Assembly: GCF_002855575.1 (NCBI RefSeq)
Contig: NZ_PKRQ01000001.1
Span: 620,001 to 684,000, forward strand
Origin: Tabrizicola sp. TH137
GTDB taxonomy: Bacteria > Pseudomonadota > Alphaproteobacteria > Rhodobacterales > Rhodobacteraceae
Direction: 5' to 3'
DNA length: 64,000 nucleotides
The number at the start of each line of letters is the position of its first letter. Within the stretch, counting starts at the first letter, position 1. Positions 33,980 through 41,222 of the stretch are shown here, piece after piece. The notes beneath the pieces are model-generated. The model was not told the DNA's origin and did not search any database. It saw nothing but the letters and a program-made list of their open reading frames with translations. Both the position numbers and the translations under genes were made by a program.

Positions 33980-35218
33980 TCACTCTCCCGTCGCCTGGCG
34001 ATAGCGGGCGACCACATCGCCCACCATCCGCCGAATGATCGTTTCGGGCAGCCGCGCCGCATCCACCGGCCCGACCCTGCCCCCCGTCACCTGCGCCACC
34101 AGCCCCGGCGCCGGGTCCGCCGCGCGGATCGCCGCAAACAGCGCCCGCAGCGCCGCCTGCACCCCCGGCTTCGGCCAGTAATAGCGCACCCGGTCCGACA
34201 GACCGTAAATCATCATCCGCGCCTCTTCCGGCCCCGGCTCCACATAGGCGCGCCAATCCGCAGGCTCCGCCCGCATCGCCGCAACCAGTGCTGCCTCCAC
34301 GCCCGAAGGCAGGCCCATCAGCCCCGCCAACCGCTCCAGCGCAAACACCGCCTGCCGGAAGGCGAAGGTCAGTTCCGGCCCTACCTTCAGGATGCCGAAA
34401 TGCCCCTGGACCAGCGCCCGCAGCGCCGCGCCCTCCTGATAATCCGTCGAATGCGCCTCATAGACCGGCCCGCCCAGCCCCGGCACCGCCGCGCGCAACC
34501 CCTGCGCCCGCGCCGGATCGAACCCCACCACCTGCGCATTGCCGAAATCCACCCCGGGCTGCACCACCACCGCCGCGACCCGCTCCATCACCGATCCCAG
34601 CCCGCGCCGCGCAAAGGCCGCGCGGTGCAACTCCACCACCCGCGCCACCGCCGCAGGCGCCGTCACCGCCAGATGATCCACCACCGCCGTCTCGCCCCCC
34701 GGCACCGGCACCTCCGTCCCGATGACATAGGCCAGCGCCCGCCCGCCCGCCGCCCGCTCGGCCACCAGCGCCAGATCCGCCGCCCGTTCGGCCATCACCT
34801 CTTCCGGCAGCACCTCGCCGCCGCAGGGCATCGACGCGTCCAGATGGATCTTGGAAAACCCCGCCTCCACATAGGCCGCCACCATCGCCCGCGCCCGGTC
34901 CATCGCCTGCTCCGCAGCCATGGCCCGCCACGGGTTCGGCCCCAGATGATCCCCGCCCAGGATGATCCGCCCCGCCGCCACCCCTTCCGCCGCCGCGATC
35001 CCCTCCAGGAACCGCCGAAACCCCGCCGGGGTCATCCCGGTATAGCCGCCCTCCTGATTCACCTGATTGCAGGTCGCCTCTACCAGAACCGGCGCCGCAT
35101 CCCCGCGATAGCAGGACAGGACAGCGGCCAGCGTCTCGGGATGCGCCGTGCACCAGGCCGGCAGGCCGACACCCGCGCCCGCCCGGTTGCGCGCCAGGAT
35201 CTCCATCAGCGCGCTCAT
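33980..35218 (-). CDS. GatZ/KbaZ-family protein, probable tagatose-6-phosphate 4-epimerase
   Basis: 412 residues from ATG 35218, overlapping the kinase stop by 4 bases. PF08013-type TIM barrel: SVLVEATCNQVNQEGGYTGM in form, GGDHLGPNPW, KIHLDASMPC, YVIGTEVPVPGG, YEAHSTDYQ and KVGPELTFAFR. GatZ and KbaZ were described as non-catalytic partners of class II tagatose-bisphosphate aldolases, but no such class II aldolase (KbaY/GatY) is nearby. A family member in Agrobacterium was shown to epimerise D-tagatose 6-phosphate to fructose 6-phosphate, working with a PfkB tagatose kinase. The same kinase-plus-PF08013 pairing here supports that reaction. Confidence 0.8.
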   Translation of the reverse strand: MSALMEILARNRAGAGVGLPAWCTAHPETLAAVLSCYRGDAAPVLVEATCNQVNQEGGYTGMTPAGFRRFLEGIAAAEGVAAGRIILGGDHLGPNPWRAMAAEQAMDRARAMVAAYVEAGFSKIHLDASMPCGGEVLPEEVMAERAADLALVAERAAGGRALAYVIGTEVPVPGGETAVVDHLAVTAPAAVARVVELHRAAFARRGLGSVMERVAAVVVQPGVDFGNAQVVGFDPARAQGLRAAVPGLGGPVYEAHSTDYQEGAALRALVQGHFGILKVGPELTFAFRQAVFALERLAGLMGLPSGVEAALVAAMRAEPADWRAYVEPGPEEARMMIYGLSDRVRYYWPKPGVQAALRALFAAIRAADPAPGLVAQVTGGRVGPVDAARLPETIIRRMVGDVVARYRQATGE

Positions 35219-36150
35219 CCCGCCAGCAACCCCTCGACCCGCGCCAGATCGCTGTTCCCCTCCATCGGACCCAGCGCCGTCACCGCCAGCGCCCCGGCCG
35301 CCACCGCCCGCCGCAACGCGCCGGACAGGTCCATCCCCCCGGCCAGCAGCGTGACGAACGTCCCGCAAAAGCAATCCCCCGCCCCTGTCGGATCGACCAC
35401 CTCCACCGCGTAGGCGGGCACTTCCACCACCGCGCCCCCGGCCCGCGCCACCGCGCCCTTGTCCCCCCGCTTCAACGCCACCACCCGCGCGGGCAGCGTC
35501 CCCGCCCAATCGGCAAACCCCACCCCCGGCCACAGCAACGCAGCATCCGCATCCGACGGCAGCACATAGTCCGCGATCCCGATCAACCGCCGCACCACCG
35601 CCAGATAACCCGCATCCGCCATCAGTTCCGTGCGGATGTTGGGGTCGATGGAAAGTGCCACCCCCGCCCCATGCAGCCCCTCGCAGACCTCGGCAATCGC
35701 CGCCCGCATCTCCGGGTCGCCCAGCGCCGATCCAGACACATGCAGAACCTGCACCCCGGCCCGCAGAAACCCTTCCACCGCCTCCCGCCCCTTGGGGAAA
35801 TGCGCCGCCGCCGATGGCGCCATGTTGAAGACGAAATCCCGGCTCCCGTCGCTGTTGTAACTCACATGCGCCGTCCCCGTGGGCAGCGCCACCCGCCGGA
35901 TCATCGCGTCAGACACCCCATCCGCCACCAGCCGATCCAGCACCACCTGGCCAAAGGCATCCGTCCCCACCGCCCCGGCAAACACCGCCCGCGCCCCGGT
36001 CCGCGCCGCCTGGTCGATAAAGATGCCCGGCGCCCCGCTCGGGAAAGGTCCGCGATAGGTGGCCGGGCGCAGGTTGCGCCCGTCCTTCTCCATGCAGACG
36101 AATTCCACCAGAAGCTCGCCCAGCGATCCGATGACCGGACCCGCCGCCAT
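35215..36150 (-). CDS. PfkB-family sugar kinase, probable tagatose kinase
   Basis: 311 residues. PfkB signatures: GSLGELLVEF start, FAGAVGTDAFGQ, LSIDPNIR, and the ATP/anion-hole motif VVDPTGAGDCFCG with catalytic base D259. It lies 3 bases after the ABC ATPase gene and overlaps the GatZ/KbaZ-like gene by 4. Phosphorylation of imported D-tagatose (or fructose-like ketose) at C6 is inferred from the gene pair. It could instead be a fructokinase or sulfo-sugar kinase, which look similar by motif. Confidence 0.82.
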   Translation of the reverse strand: MAAGPVIGSLGELLVEFVCMEKDGRNLRPATYRGPFPSGAPGIFIDQAARTGARAVFAGAVGTDAFGQVVLDRLVADGVSDAMIRRVALPTGTAHVSYNSDGSRDFVFNMAPSAAAHFPKGREAVEGFLRAGVQVLHVSGSALGDPEMRAAIAEVCEGLHGAGVALSIDPNIRTELMADAGYLAVVRRLIGIADYVLPSDADAALLWPGVGFADWAGTLPARVVALKRGDKGAVARAGGAVVEVPAYAVEVVDPTGAGDCFCGTFVTLLAGGMDLSGALRRAVAAGALAVTALGPMEGNSDLARVEGLLAG

Positions 36151-36153
36151 GGC

Positions 36154-36891
36154 TCAGCCCCCGACCATCAGCTTCACCACCTCGTCATGCGTGGTTTCCG
36201 CGATGCGCCGCTCCCCGGCCATCACGCCCCGCCGCAGCACGACGATCCGGTCCGACACGGCGAAGATGTCCTGAAGATTGTGACTGATGAAGATCACCCC
36301 GCGCCCCTGCGCCTTCAACTGGTGAATCAGGCTGATCACCTTGCGCTGTTCCGGCACGCCCAGCGCGGCGGTGGGTTCGTCCATGATCAGGATGCGCGCA
36401 TTCCAATACACCGCCCGCCCGATCGCCACCGCCTGCCGCTGCCCGCCCGAAAAGTTCGACACCGGCGCATCCAGCCGGTTCACATGGAAATCCAAGAGCG
36501 CCATGGTCTCGCGCGCCGCATCCGCCATCTTCTTGCGGTCCAGCACCGGCAGGAACCCCCAGCGCTTCGTCATCGGCTCGCGGCCAAGGAAGATATTCGC
36601 CCCGATGCTCAGGTTATCGGCCAGCGCAAGGTCCTGATAGATCGTCTCGATCCCGCGTTCCCGCGCCTCCTGCGGAGAGGAAAAGTTCACCTCCTGCCCC
36701 TCCAGCAGCACCTTGCCCGAGGTCGGCTTGTAAACGCCCGAAATCGCCTTGATCAGCGTCGTCTTGCCCGCGCCATTGTCTCCGGCCAGCGCCACAACCT
36801 CGCCCGCCGCCACCTGCATCGTCAGATCGCGCAAAGCCTGCACCGCCCCGAAACTCTTCGACAGGTTCCGCACTTCCAGAAGGGGGGTCAT
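36154..36891 (-). CDS. Sugar ABC transporter ATP-binding protein (FrcA-like)
   Basis: 245 residues from ATG 36891; a GTG at 36900 would overlap the permease end by 8 bases and add 3 residues. One nucleotide-binding domain: Walker A ALAGDNGAGKTT, Q-loop YQDLALA, signature NFSGGQRQAV, Walker B ILIMDEPT and switch FISHN. A single domain of ~245 residues fits FrcA-type fructose or ribose-family importers rather than the two-domain RbsA/XylG form. Energises uptake with the permease and binding protein encoded upstream. Confidence 0.9.
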   Translation of the reverse strand: MTPLLEVRNLSKSFGAVQALRDLTMQVAAGEVVALAGDNGAGKTTLIKAISGVYKPTSGKVLLEGQEVNFSSPQEARERGIETIYQDLALADNLSIGANIFLGREPMTKRWGFLPVLDRKKMADAARETMALLDFHVNRLDAPVSNFSGGQRQAVAIGRAVYWNARILIMDEPTAALGVPEQRKVISLIHQLKAQGRGVIFISHNLQDIFAVSDRIVVLRRGVMAGERRIAETTHDEVVKLMVGG

Positions 36892-36892
36892 G

Positions 36893-37963
36893 TCACTCAC
36901 TCTGCCGCCCCCCGCTGATACGCCGCTGCGCCTGGTCGATCAGGACCGAAATGATGATCACCACGCCGACCGAAATGAACTGCCAGAACGGCTCCACATT
37001 GATGAAGACCAACCCATACTGGATCACCGCGATGACAAAGGCCCCCGCAACCGTGCCAAGGATCGTTCCCGATCCGCCGAACAGGCTCGCCCCGCCGATC
37101 ACCACCGCCGCGACGGAATCCAGCAACAGCGGCTCCCCCGCCTGCGCCGCCCCCGCGCTGAACCGCGCGGCATAAAGGAACCCCGCCAGACCCGCGCACA
37201 TCCCCGACAGGATATACAGCTTCAGAAGATGCGCCTTGATGTCGATGCCCGCCCGCCGCGCCGCCTGTTCATTCGCCCCGATGGCATAGTTGTGCTGGCC
37301 AAACCGCGTCTGGCTCAGGATGTAATGCATCACCAGAACGAAGACCGCCGTGATGATGACGATCCACGGGATGCCCCAGATGCGGCCATTGCCCAGCGCC
37401 GCGAAGAACGAATTCTGCACCGGCACCGTCGTCCCGCCCGCCAGCAGGAAGGCCACGCCCCGCGCCACGCCGAACATGCCCAGCGTGCCGATGAAGGGCG
37501 GCACCCGCAGCCGCGAGACCAGGATGCCGTTGATGAAACCGGGGATCATCGCCACCCCGATGGCCACCAGCGCCCCGAACAGCACCGCCAGCGGCATGCC
37601 CATGCCCGGCGTCGCCCAATTGATGACATGTGCCGCCACCACGGCGGCCAGCCCCATGATGAACCCCATCGACAGGTCGATCCCCCCCGTGATGATCACG
37701 AAGGTCTGCCCCGTCGCCAGCAGCAGCGGCGCCACCGCGAAGATGGCGATGGAGGTGATGTTGAACGGGTTGAAGATGAAGGTCCCGCCAAAGGAAAGGC
37801 GGCTCCAGACCTCGAAACCCACGATCAGCGCCGCAAGGAACAGCCAGGCCCGCAGGTCCGCGATGCGCTGGATGGTGGTCTTTGCCGTCTCGGCATGGTC
37901 CGCGGGCGGCGAGACATGCCCCCCCGGCGGCTTTTCCGTCTCGTTCCTGGCATCGGTCGTCAT
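36893..37963 (-). CDS. Sugar ABC transporter permease (FrcC/RbsC-like)
   Basis: 356 residues. A hydrophilic N-terminal tail (about 1-35) precedes 8-10 membrane segments. The BPD_transp_2 region has GGIDLSMGFIMGL and the cytoplasmic coupling segment GANEQAARRAGI. It fits the RbsC/FrcC branch of sugar permeases. It lies 109 bases after the binding-protein gene, separated by a stable hairpin, and one base separates it from the ATPase start. Confidence 0.9.
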   Translation of the reverse strand: MTTDARNETEKPPGGHVSPPADHAETAKTTIQRIADLRAWLFLAALIVGFEVWSRLSFGGTFIFNPFNITSIAIFAVAPLLLATGQTFVIITGGIDLSMGFIMGLAAVVAAHVINWATPGMGMPLAVLFGALVAIGVAMIPGFINGILVSRLRVPPFIGTLGMFGVARGVAFLLAGGTTVPVQNSFFAALGNGRIWGIPWIVIITAVFVLVMHYILSQTRFGQHNYAIGANEQAARRAGIDIKAHLLKLYILSGMCAGLAGFLYAARFSAGAAQAGEPLLLDSVAAVVIGGASLFGGSGTILGTVAGAFVIAVIQYGLVFINVEPFWQFISVGVVIIISVLIDQAQRRISGGRQSE

Positions 37964-38004
37964 GCTTCAGCCCCGCATTCGGCCTCATGGCCCTTTTGGT
38001 GGAA

Positions 38005-38031
38005 CGCCCCGAGGACAAGGCCCTCGGGGCG
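38005..38031 (-). terminator. 10-bp hairpin between binding-protein and permease genes
   Basis: CGCCCCGAGG (38005-38014) / CCTCGGGGCG (38022-38031), loop 7 bases, in the 108-base gap. Such structures commonly stabilise or partly terminate the mRNA so that the binding protein is made in excess over membrane components. No T-run on the - strand, so full termination is unlikely. Confidence 0.6.
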
Positions 38032-38071
38032 CGCATCGTCGCATCCATCCCGCGCTGCGGGGCGGGTCAGA

Positions 38072-39055
38072 TCACTCGGAATAGATGTATTTCGCGACCT
38101 CCGGGTCGCTCACATTGTCCTTGGTGATGATGGTGAAACCCGTCCCGATGCTGACCGGGATCGAGTTTCCGGTCAGATGCGCATAGGCCGACACCACGCC
38201 GAAATAGCCGATCTCCGCCGGATGCTGGGCAATCGCCACATCCACCAGACCGGTGTTCAGGTTGTCCACGATGGACCCCGGCGCATCGAAGGCCACGACC
38301 TTGACCACGCCCGACTGCCCGGCCTGCTGCACGCCATTCGCAGCCCCCAGGGCCGAGAACAGGTTCGCCCCGAACACGCCCTTCAGATCGGGCTCGCGCG
38401 CCAGCACGCCCTGCAACTGCGACGCCGCCTTGTTCGCGTCATTGTCGTTGAACTGCGTCTCCAGCACGGTGATGCCGGGGAATTCCTCCGCCATCGCCTG
38501 CTTGAACCCGGCCTCGCGCTGGTCGGTGGTGGAAATGCCCGGCTTCACATTCGACACGAAGACCTTGCCTTCGCCGCCGATGGCCGCCGCCAGGGCCCGC
38601 GCCGCGATCTTGCCGCCCAGCACGTTGTCCGACGCGATATAGGCCAGCGGGAAATCCGCATCGCCCGCGCCCGTCTGATACTGGCCCGTCCCGATGAACG
38701 TATCCACCGTGATGACCGGGATGCCCGCATCATGCGCCTTGCGCAGCGGCTCGATCAACTGGGTCGTGTCGGTCGGCGCGATCAGGATCGCGTCCGGCTG
38801 GCGGGCAATCACCGCATCCAGCACCGGGACCTGCGTCACCGGGTTGAAGTCCGGCGCCCCCTGGAACACCAGTTCCACCCCCAGAGCATCGGCCGCGGCC
38901 TGCGCGCCCTTCTGCATGGTGATGTAGAAGGCGTCCGTCGTCAGCCCCGGAATGAGGGCGATGGTCATCTTGTCCTGCGCCTGCGCAGCCCCCACGCCCA
39001 TCGTCAGGGCGACAGAGGCGGCCGCGGCCGCGCTCAGAATCGAACGGCGTTTCAT
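38072..39055 (-). CDS. Periplasmic sugar-binding protein (FrcB/RbsB-like)
   Basis: 327 residues from ATG 39055, with GGGAGGAG upstream deciding this start over a longer frame. A signal peptide spans residues 1-26 (ends AQA before QDK). Type I periplasmic-binding fold: IALIPGLTTDAFYITMQKGAQAAADAL, PDAILIAPTDT, VITVDTF, ASDN and the late VVAFDAPGS strands as in ribose, allose and fructose binding proteins. It captures the sugar for the permease-ATPase pair. First gene of the operon, preceded by a candidate regulator site. Confidence 0.92.
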   Translation of the reverse strand: MKRRSILSAAAAASVALTMGVGAAQAQDKMTIALIPGLTTDAFYITMQKGAQAAADALGVELVFQGAPDFNPVTQVPVLDAVIARQPDAILIAPTDTTQLIEPLRKAHDAGIPVITVDTFIGTGQYQTGAGDADFPLAYIASDNVLGGKIAARALAAAIGGEGKVFVSNVKPGISTTDQREAGFKQAMAEEFPGITVLETQFNDNDANKAASQLQGVLAREPDLKGVFGANLFSALGAANGVQQAGQSGVVKVVAFDAPGSIVDNLNTGLVDVAIAQHPAEIGYFGVVSAYAHLTGNSIPVSIGTGFTIITKDNVSDPEVAKYIYSE

Positions 39056-39165
39056 GCTATCTCCTCCCGGTAAGGCGTGCGGGACCGCTTCTCGGTCGGT
39101 CCGCCACCTTCGTTTCAAGTAAGCTAACTGAAAGCCGGAAGGCTGTTTCCGTCAAGAGCAATTTT

Positions 39166-39186
39166 TTGCAGAAAGATTTTGCTGCA
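39166..39186. promoter_or_regulatory. Candidate SorC-regulator operator before sugar operon
   Basis: TTGCAGAAAGATTTTGCTGCA in the gap upstream of the binding-protein gene, with TGCAG/CTGCA half-sites. It shares TTGCAGAAAG-NNN-TTGC with a site upstream of the regulator gene (40152-40170, opposite strand). A nearby TTGACG on - (plus-strand bases 39150-39155) may be the -35 of this operon. Confidence 0.55.
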
Positions 39187-39199
39187 CCTGCAAACGTTT

Positions 39200-40105
39200 T
39201 CAGACAGGCGCCGCCACCCGCTCCAGGATGGCCTGCGCCGTCGCGGCATCCGTCACCAGCGCATTGATCAGCCGGGCGCGTGCCGCCCCGATCACCGAAA
39301 TCGCCTTCGCCTCCCCCGCGGCGACGCCGATCACCAGCCTCGCCCTGTGCAACTGGTCGGGCGACACGGCAATCAGCCGATCCGCCCCGTCCCATTCGAT
39401 CGGATTGCCCCGCACGTCGAAATAGTGTCGCACGACATCCCCGGCCGCATCTACAAGCATCTGCTCATCCGGGGTCGCCACGCTTGCATCCGGCGCGTTC
39501 AGCGCATGGGGAAGCCCCACGCCCACCACCGCCACGTCGATCCGGTCCCACAGCGCCACCGCCTGCGCGATCCCCGGATCGGCCAGGAAACTCTCGCGCG
39601 CAGCGGCACTGGGCAGCACTGGCGCATGAATGAAAAACGCTGTCCCGCCAATCTGTTCCGCCGCCACCCGCGCGAATTCGTTGATCTGGAAATGCGCCTG
39701 GTGCTGCGACATCCCCCCCGTTGCCGGCACCACCTGAACCCCCGGCATCGGCGGCAGCCCCGCCTCCAGCACCCCGCCGATGGTCCGCCCCCAGCCCAGC
39801 GCCAGAACCGACCCCGGCGCCATGTTCGCGGTCTTCAGCATCGTGCCCAAAGGCCCCGCCAGCGCCATCCCGCCACCACCGGTGGGCGATTCGATCACCG
39901 CCACCCGCCTCAGCCCCAGCGCCCGCTCCAGTTCCGCGCCCAGCGCATCCGGCACCACCAGATCCCGCACCTCGATCCGCACGATCCCCTCTGCCCGCGC
40001 CCGTTGCAGCAGGCGCGAGATCGTCGCCGTCGAAACGCCAAGCTGCCGGGCGATCTGCACCTGAGGCAAGTCCGCCTCGTAATGCATCTTCGCCACCATA
40101 TGCAT
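39200..40105 (-). CDS. SorC/DeoR-family sugar-responsive regulator
   Basis: 301 residues from ATG 40105. An N-terminal helix-turn-helix (about 12-40: QVQIARQLGVSTATISRLLQRA) and a sugar-phosphate-binding domain (about 50-301) with LALGWGRTI and GGMSQHQ. SorC-type proteins bind a sugar phosphate and usually act as activator or repressor for a nearby sugar operon. Upstream in-frame codons reach a CTG at 40150 preceded by AGAAAGGA, so the true N-terminus may be about 15 residues longer. It precedes the transport operon and diverges from the aldolase gene. Confidence 0.85.
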   Translation of the reverse strand: MHMVAKMHYEADLPQVQIARQLGVSTATISRLLQRARAEGIVRIEVRDLVVPDALGAELERALGLRRVAVIESPTGGGGMALAGPLGTMLKTANMAPGSVLALGWGRTIGGVLEAGLPPMPGVQVVPATGGMSQHQAHFQINEFARVAAEQIGGTAFFIHAPVLPSAAARESFLADPGIAQAVALWDRIDVAVVGVGLPHALNAPDASVATPDEQMLVDAAGDVVRHYFDVRGNPIEWDGADRLIAVSPDQLHRARLVIGVAAGEAKAISVIGAARARLINALVTDAATAQAILERVAAPV

Positions 40106-40151
40106 CAGCGCACGGGTTTCGCTGGCCTCGGAGGTCAGGGTCTGAGACAGA

Positions 40152-40170
40152 TTGCAATTCCTTTCTGCAA
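40152..40170. promoter_or_regulatory. Candidate SorC-regulator operator, regulator/aldolase side
   Basis: Plus strand TTGCAATTCCTTTCTGCAA; on - it reads TTGCAGAAAGGAATTGCAA with TTGCA/TGCAA half-sites. Shares the TTGCAGAAAG core with 39166-39182. It lies between the divergent regulator and aldolase genes, so it could serve autoregulation and control of the aldolase-kinase pair. Confidence 0.5.
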
Positions 40171-40315
40171 CGTGTTACATGCCCTTGTCACCATAGCACC
40201 TCCGTGCCTTCTGGCAATCGGGATGATAGGGCCGGGCAATCGGGGCGGGGACAGGCAGGCGACGCAATACTCCCGCGCCCGATCCGGCGCAACGCAAAGG
40301 AAAAGGGCAGCCCCC

Positions 40316-41218
40316 ATGGCACGGATGACGACGGCGGAACGTCGCGGATACCAGATGATCTGCGGCGACGAGGGGGCGATGATGGTCATCGCCTGCGATC
40401 AGCGCGGCGGGATGCGCACCCTCCTCGCCGCCACGCCGGAAGATCAGGCGAAGATCGGCACCGACATCCTCGGCGATACCAAGATCGACATCGCCGCCCA
40501 TCTCGCCCGCCACGCCACCGCCGTTCTGGTCGATCCCCTCTGCGCCCTGCCGCAGATGATCGACGACGGCCATCTCCACCGCTCCACCGCCCTCCTCATC
40601 GGGCTGGACGATTCCGGCTACGACACCACCCCCGAAGGCTGGCGCATCTCGAAACTGGTCCCCGGCATCACCGCCCGCCGCGTGCGCGAACTGGGCGGCA
40701 CCGGCGGCAAGATCATGGTCTATCTCCGCTCCGACACGCCCGCCGCGAATTTCCGCAACCTCCAGACGCTGGAACATGTGATCCAGGATTTCGCCAGCGA
40801 AGACCTGCTCCTCGTCACCGAATTCCTCACCTATGCCCTGCCGGGCGAAGACAAGGCCGCCTTCGCCGCCGCCACCCCCGGCCTGATCGAGGGCGGCACC
40901 CGGCTCTGCCTCGACCTCGGCGCGAAACTGCTCAAGATTCCCTATCCCGGCACGCCCGAAGCCTGCGCCAACATCACCGCCATGGCGGGCGAGGTGCCCT
41001 GGGCCGTCCTCTCCGCAGGGGTGGACCATGCCACCTTCCTCGGCCAGGTCGAAACCGCCATGGCCAACGGCGCCTCGGGCGTGATCGCCGGTCGCTCCCT
41101 CTGGAAGGACTGCATCTCGCTCGACCGCGCGGTCACCCGCGACCGCCTCGCCACGATCGCCGTCCCCCGCCTGCGCGAGCTTCAGGCCGTCATCGCGCGG
41201 CACATGCCACGGCCCTGA
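40316..41218 (+). CDS. Class I LacD/YihT-like ketose-phosphate aldolase
   Basis: 300 residues from ATG 40316, with AAAGGAAAAGGG upstream. TIM-barrel aldolase of the DeoC/LacD superfamily: MMVIACDQRGGMR (LacD-type LA.DQR), LLVTEFLTYALP, the probable Schiff-base lysine in LLKIPYPG, and WAVLSAGVDHATFLGQVETA with GASGVIAGRSLW. LacD cleaves tagatose 1,6-bisphosphate and YihT cleaves sulfofructose 1-phosphate; which phosphorylated ketose is used here is unknown. It is 4 bases before the ROK-fusion gene and diverges from the SorC regulator. Confidence 0.83.
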   Translation: MARMTTAERRGYQMICGDEGAMMVIACDQRGGMRTLLAATPEDQAKIGTDILGDTKIDIAAHLARHATAVLVDPLCALPQMIDDGHLHRSTALLIGLDDSGYDTTPEGWRISKLVPGITARRVRELGGTGGKIMVYLRSDTPAANFRNLQTLEHVIQDFASEDLLLVTEFLTYALPGEDKAAFAAATPGLIEGGTRLCLDLGAKLLKIPYPGTPEACANITAMAGEVPWAVLSAGVDHATFLGQVETAMANGASGVIAGRSLWKDCISLDRAVTRDRLATIAVPRLRELQAVIARHMPRP

Positions 41219-41222
41219 TGCC

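Noticed and set aside
39179-40315. Upstream extension of the aldolase reading frame across the SorC gene
   Set aside because: Shadow of the regulator on the other strand; ATG 40316 has its own ribosome site and begins the family similarity.
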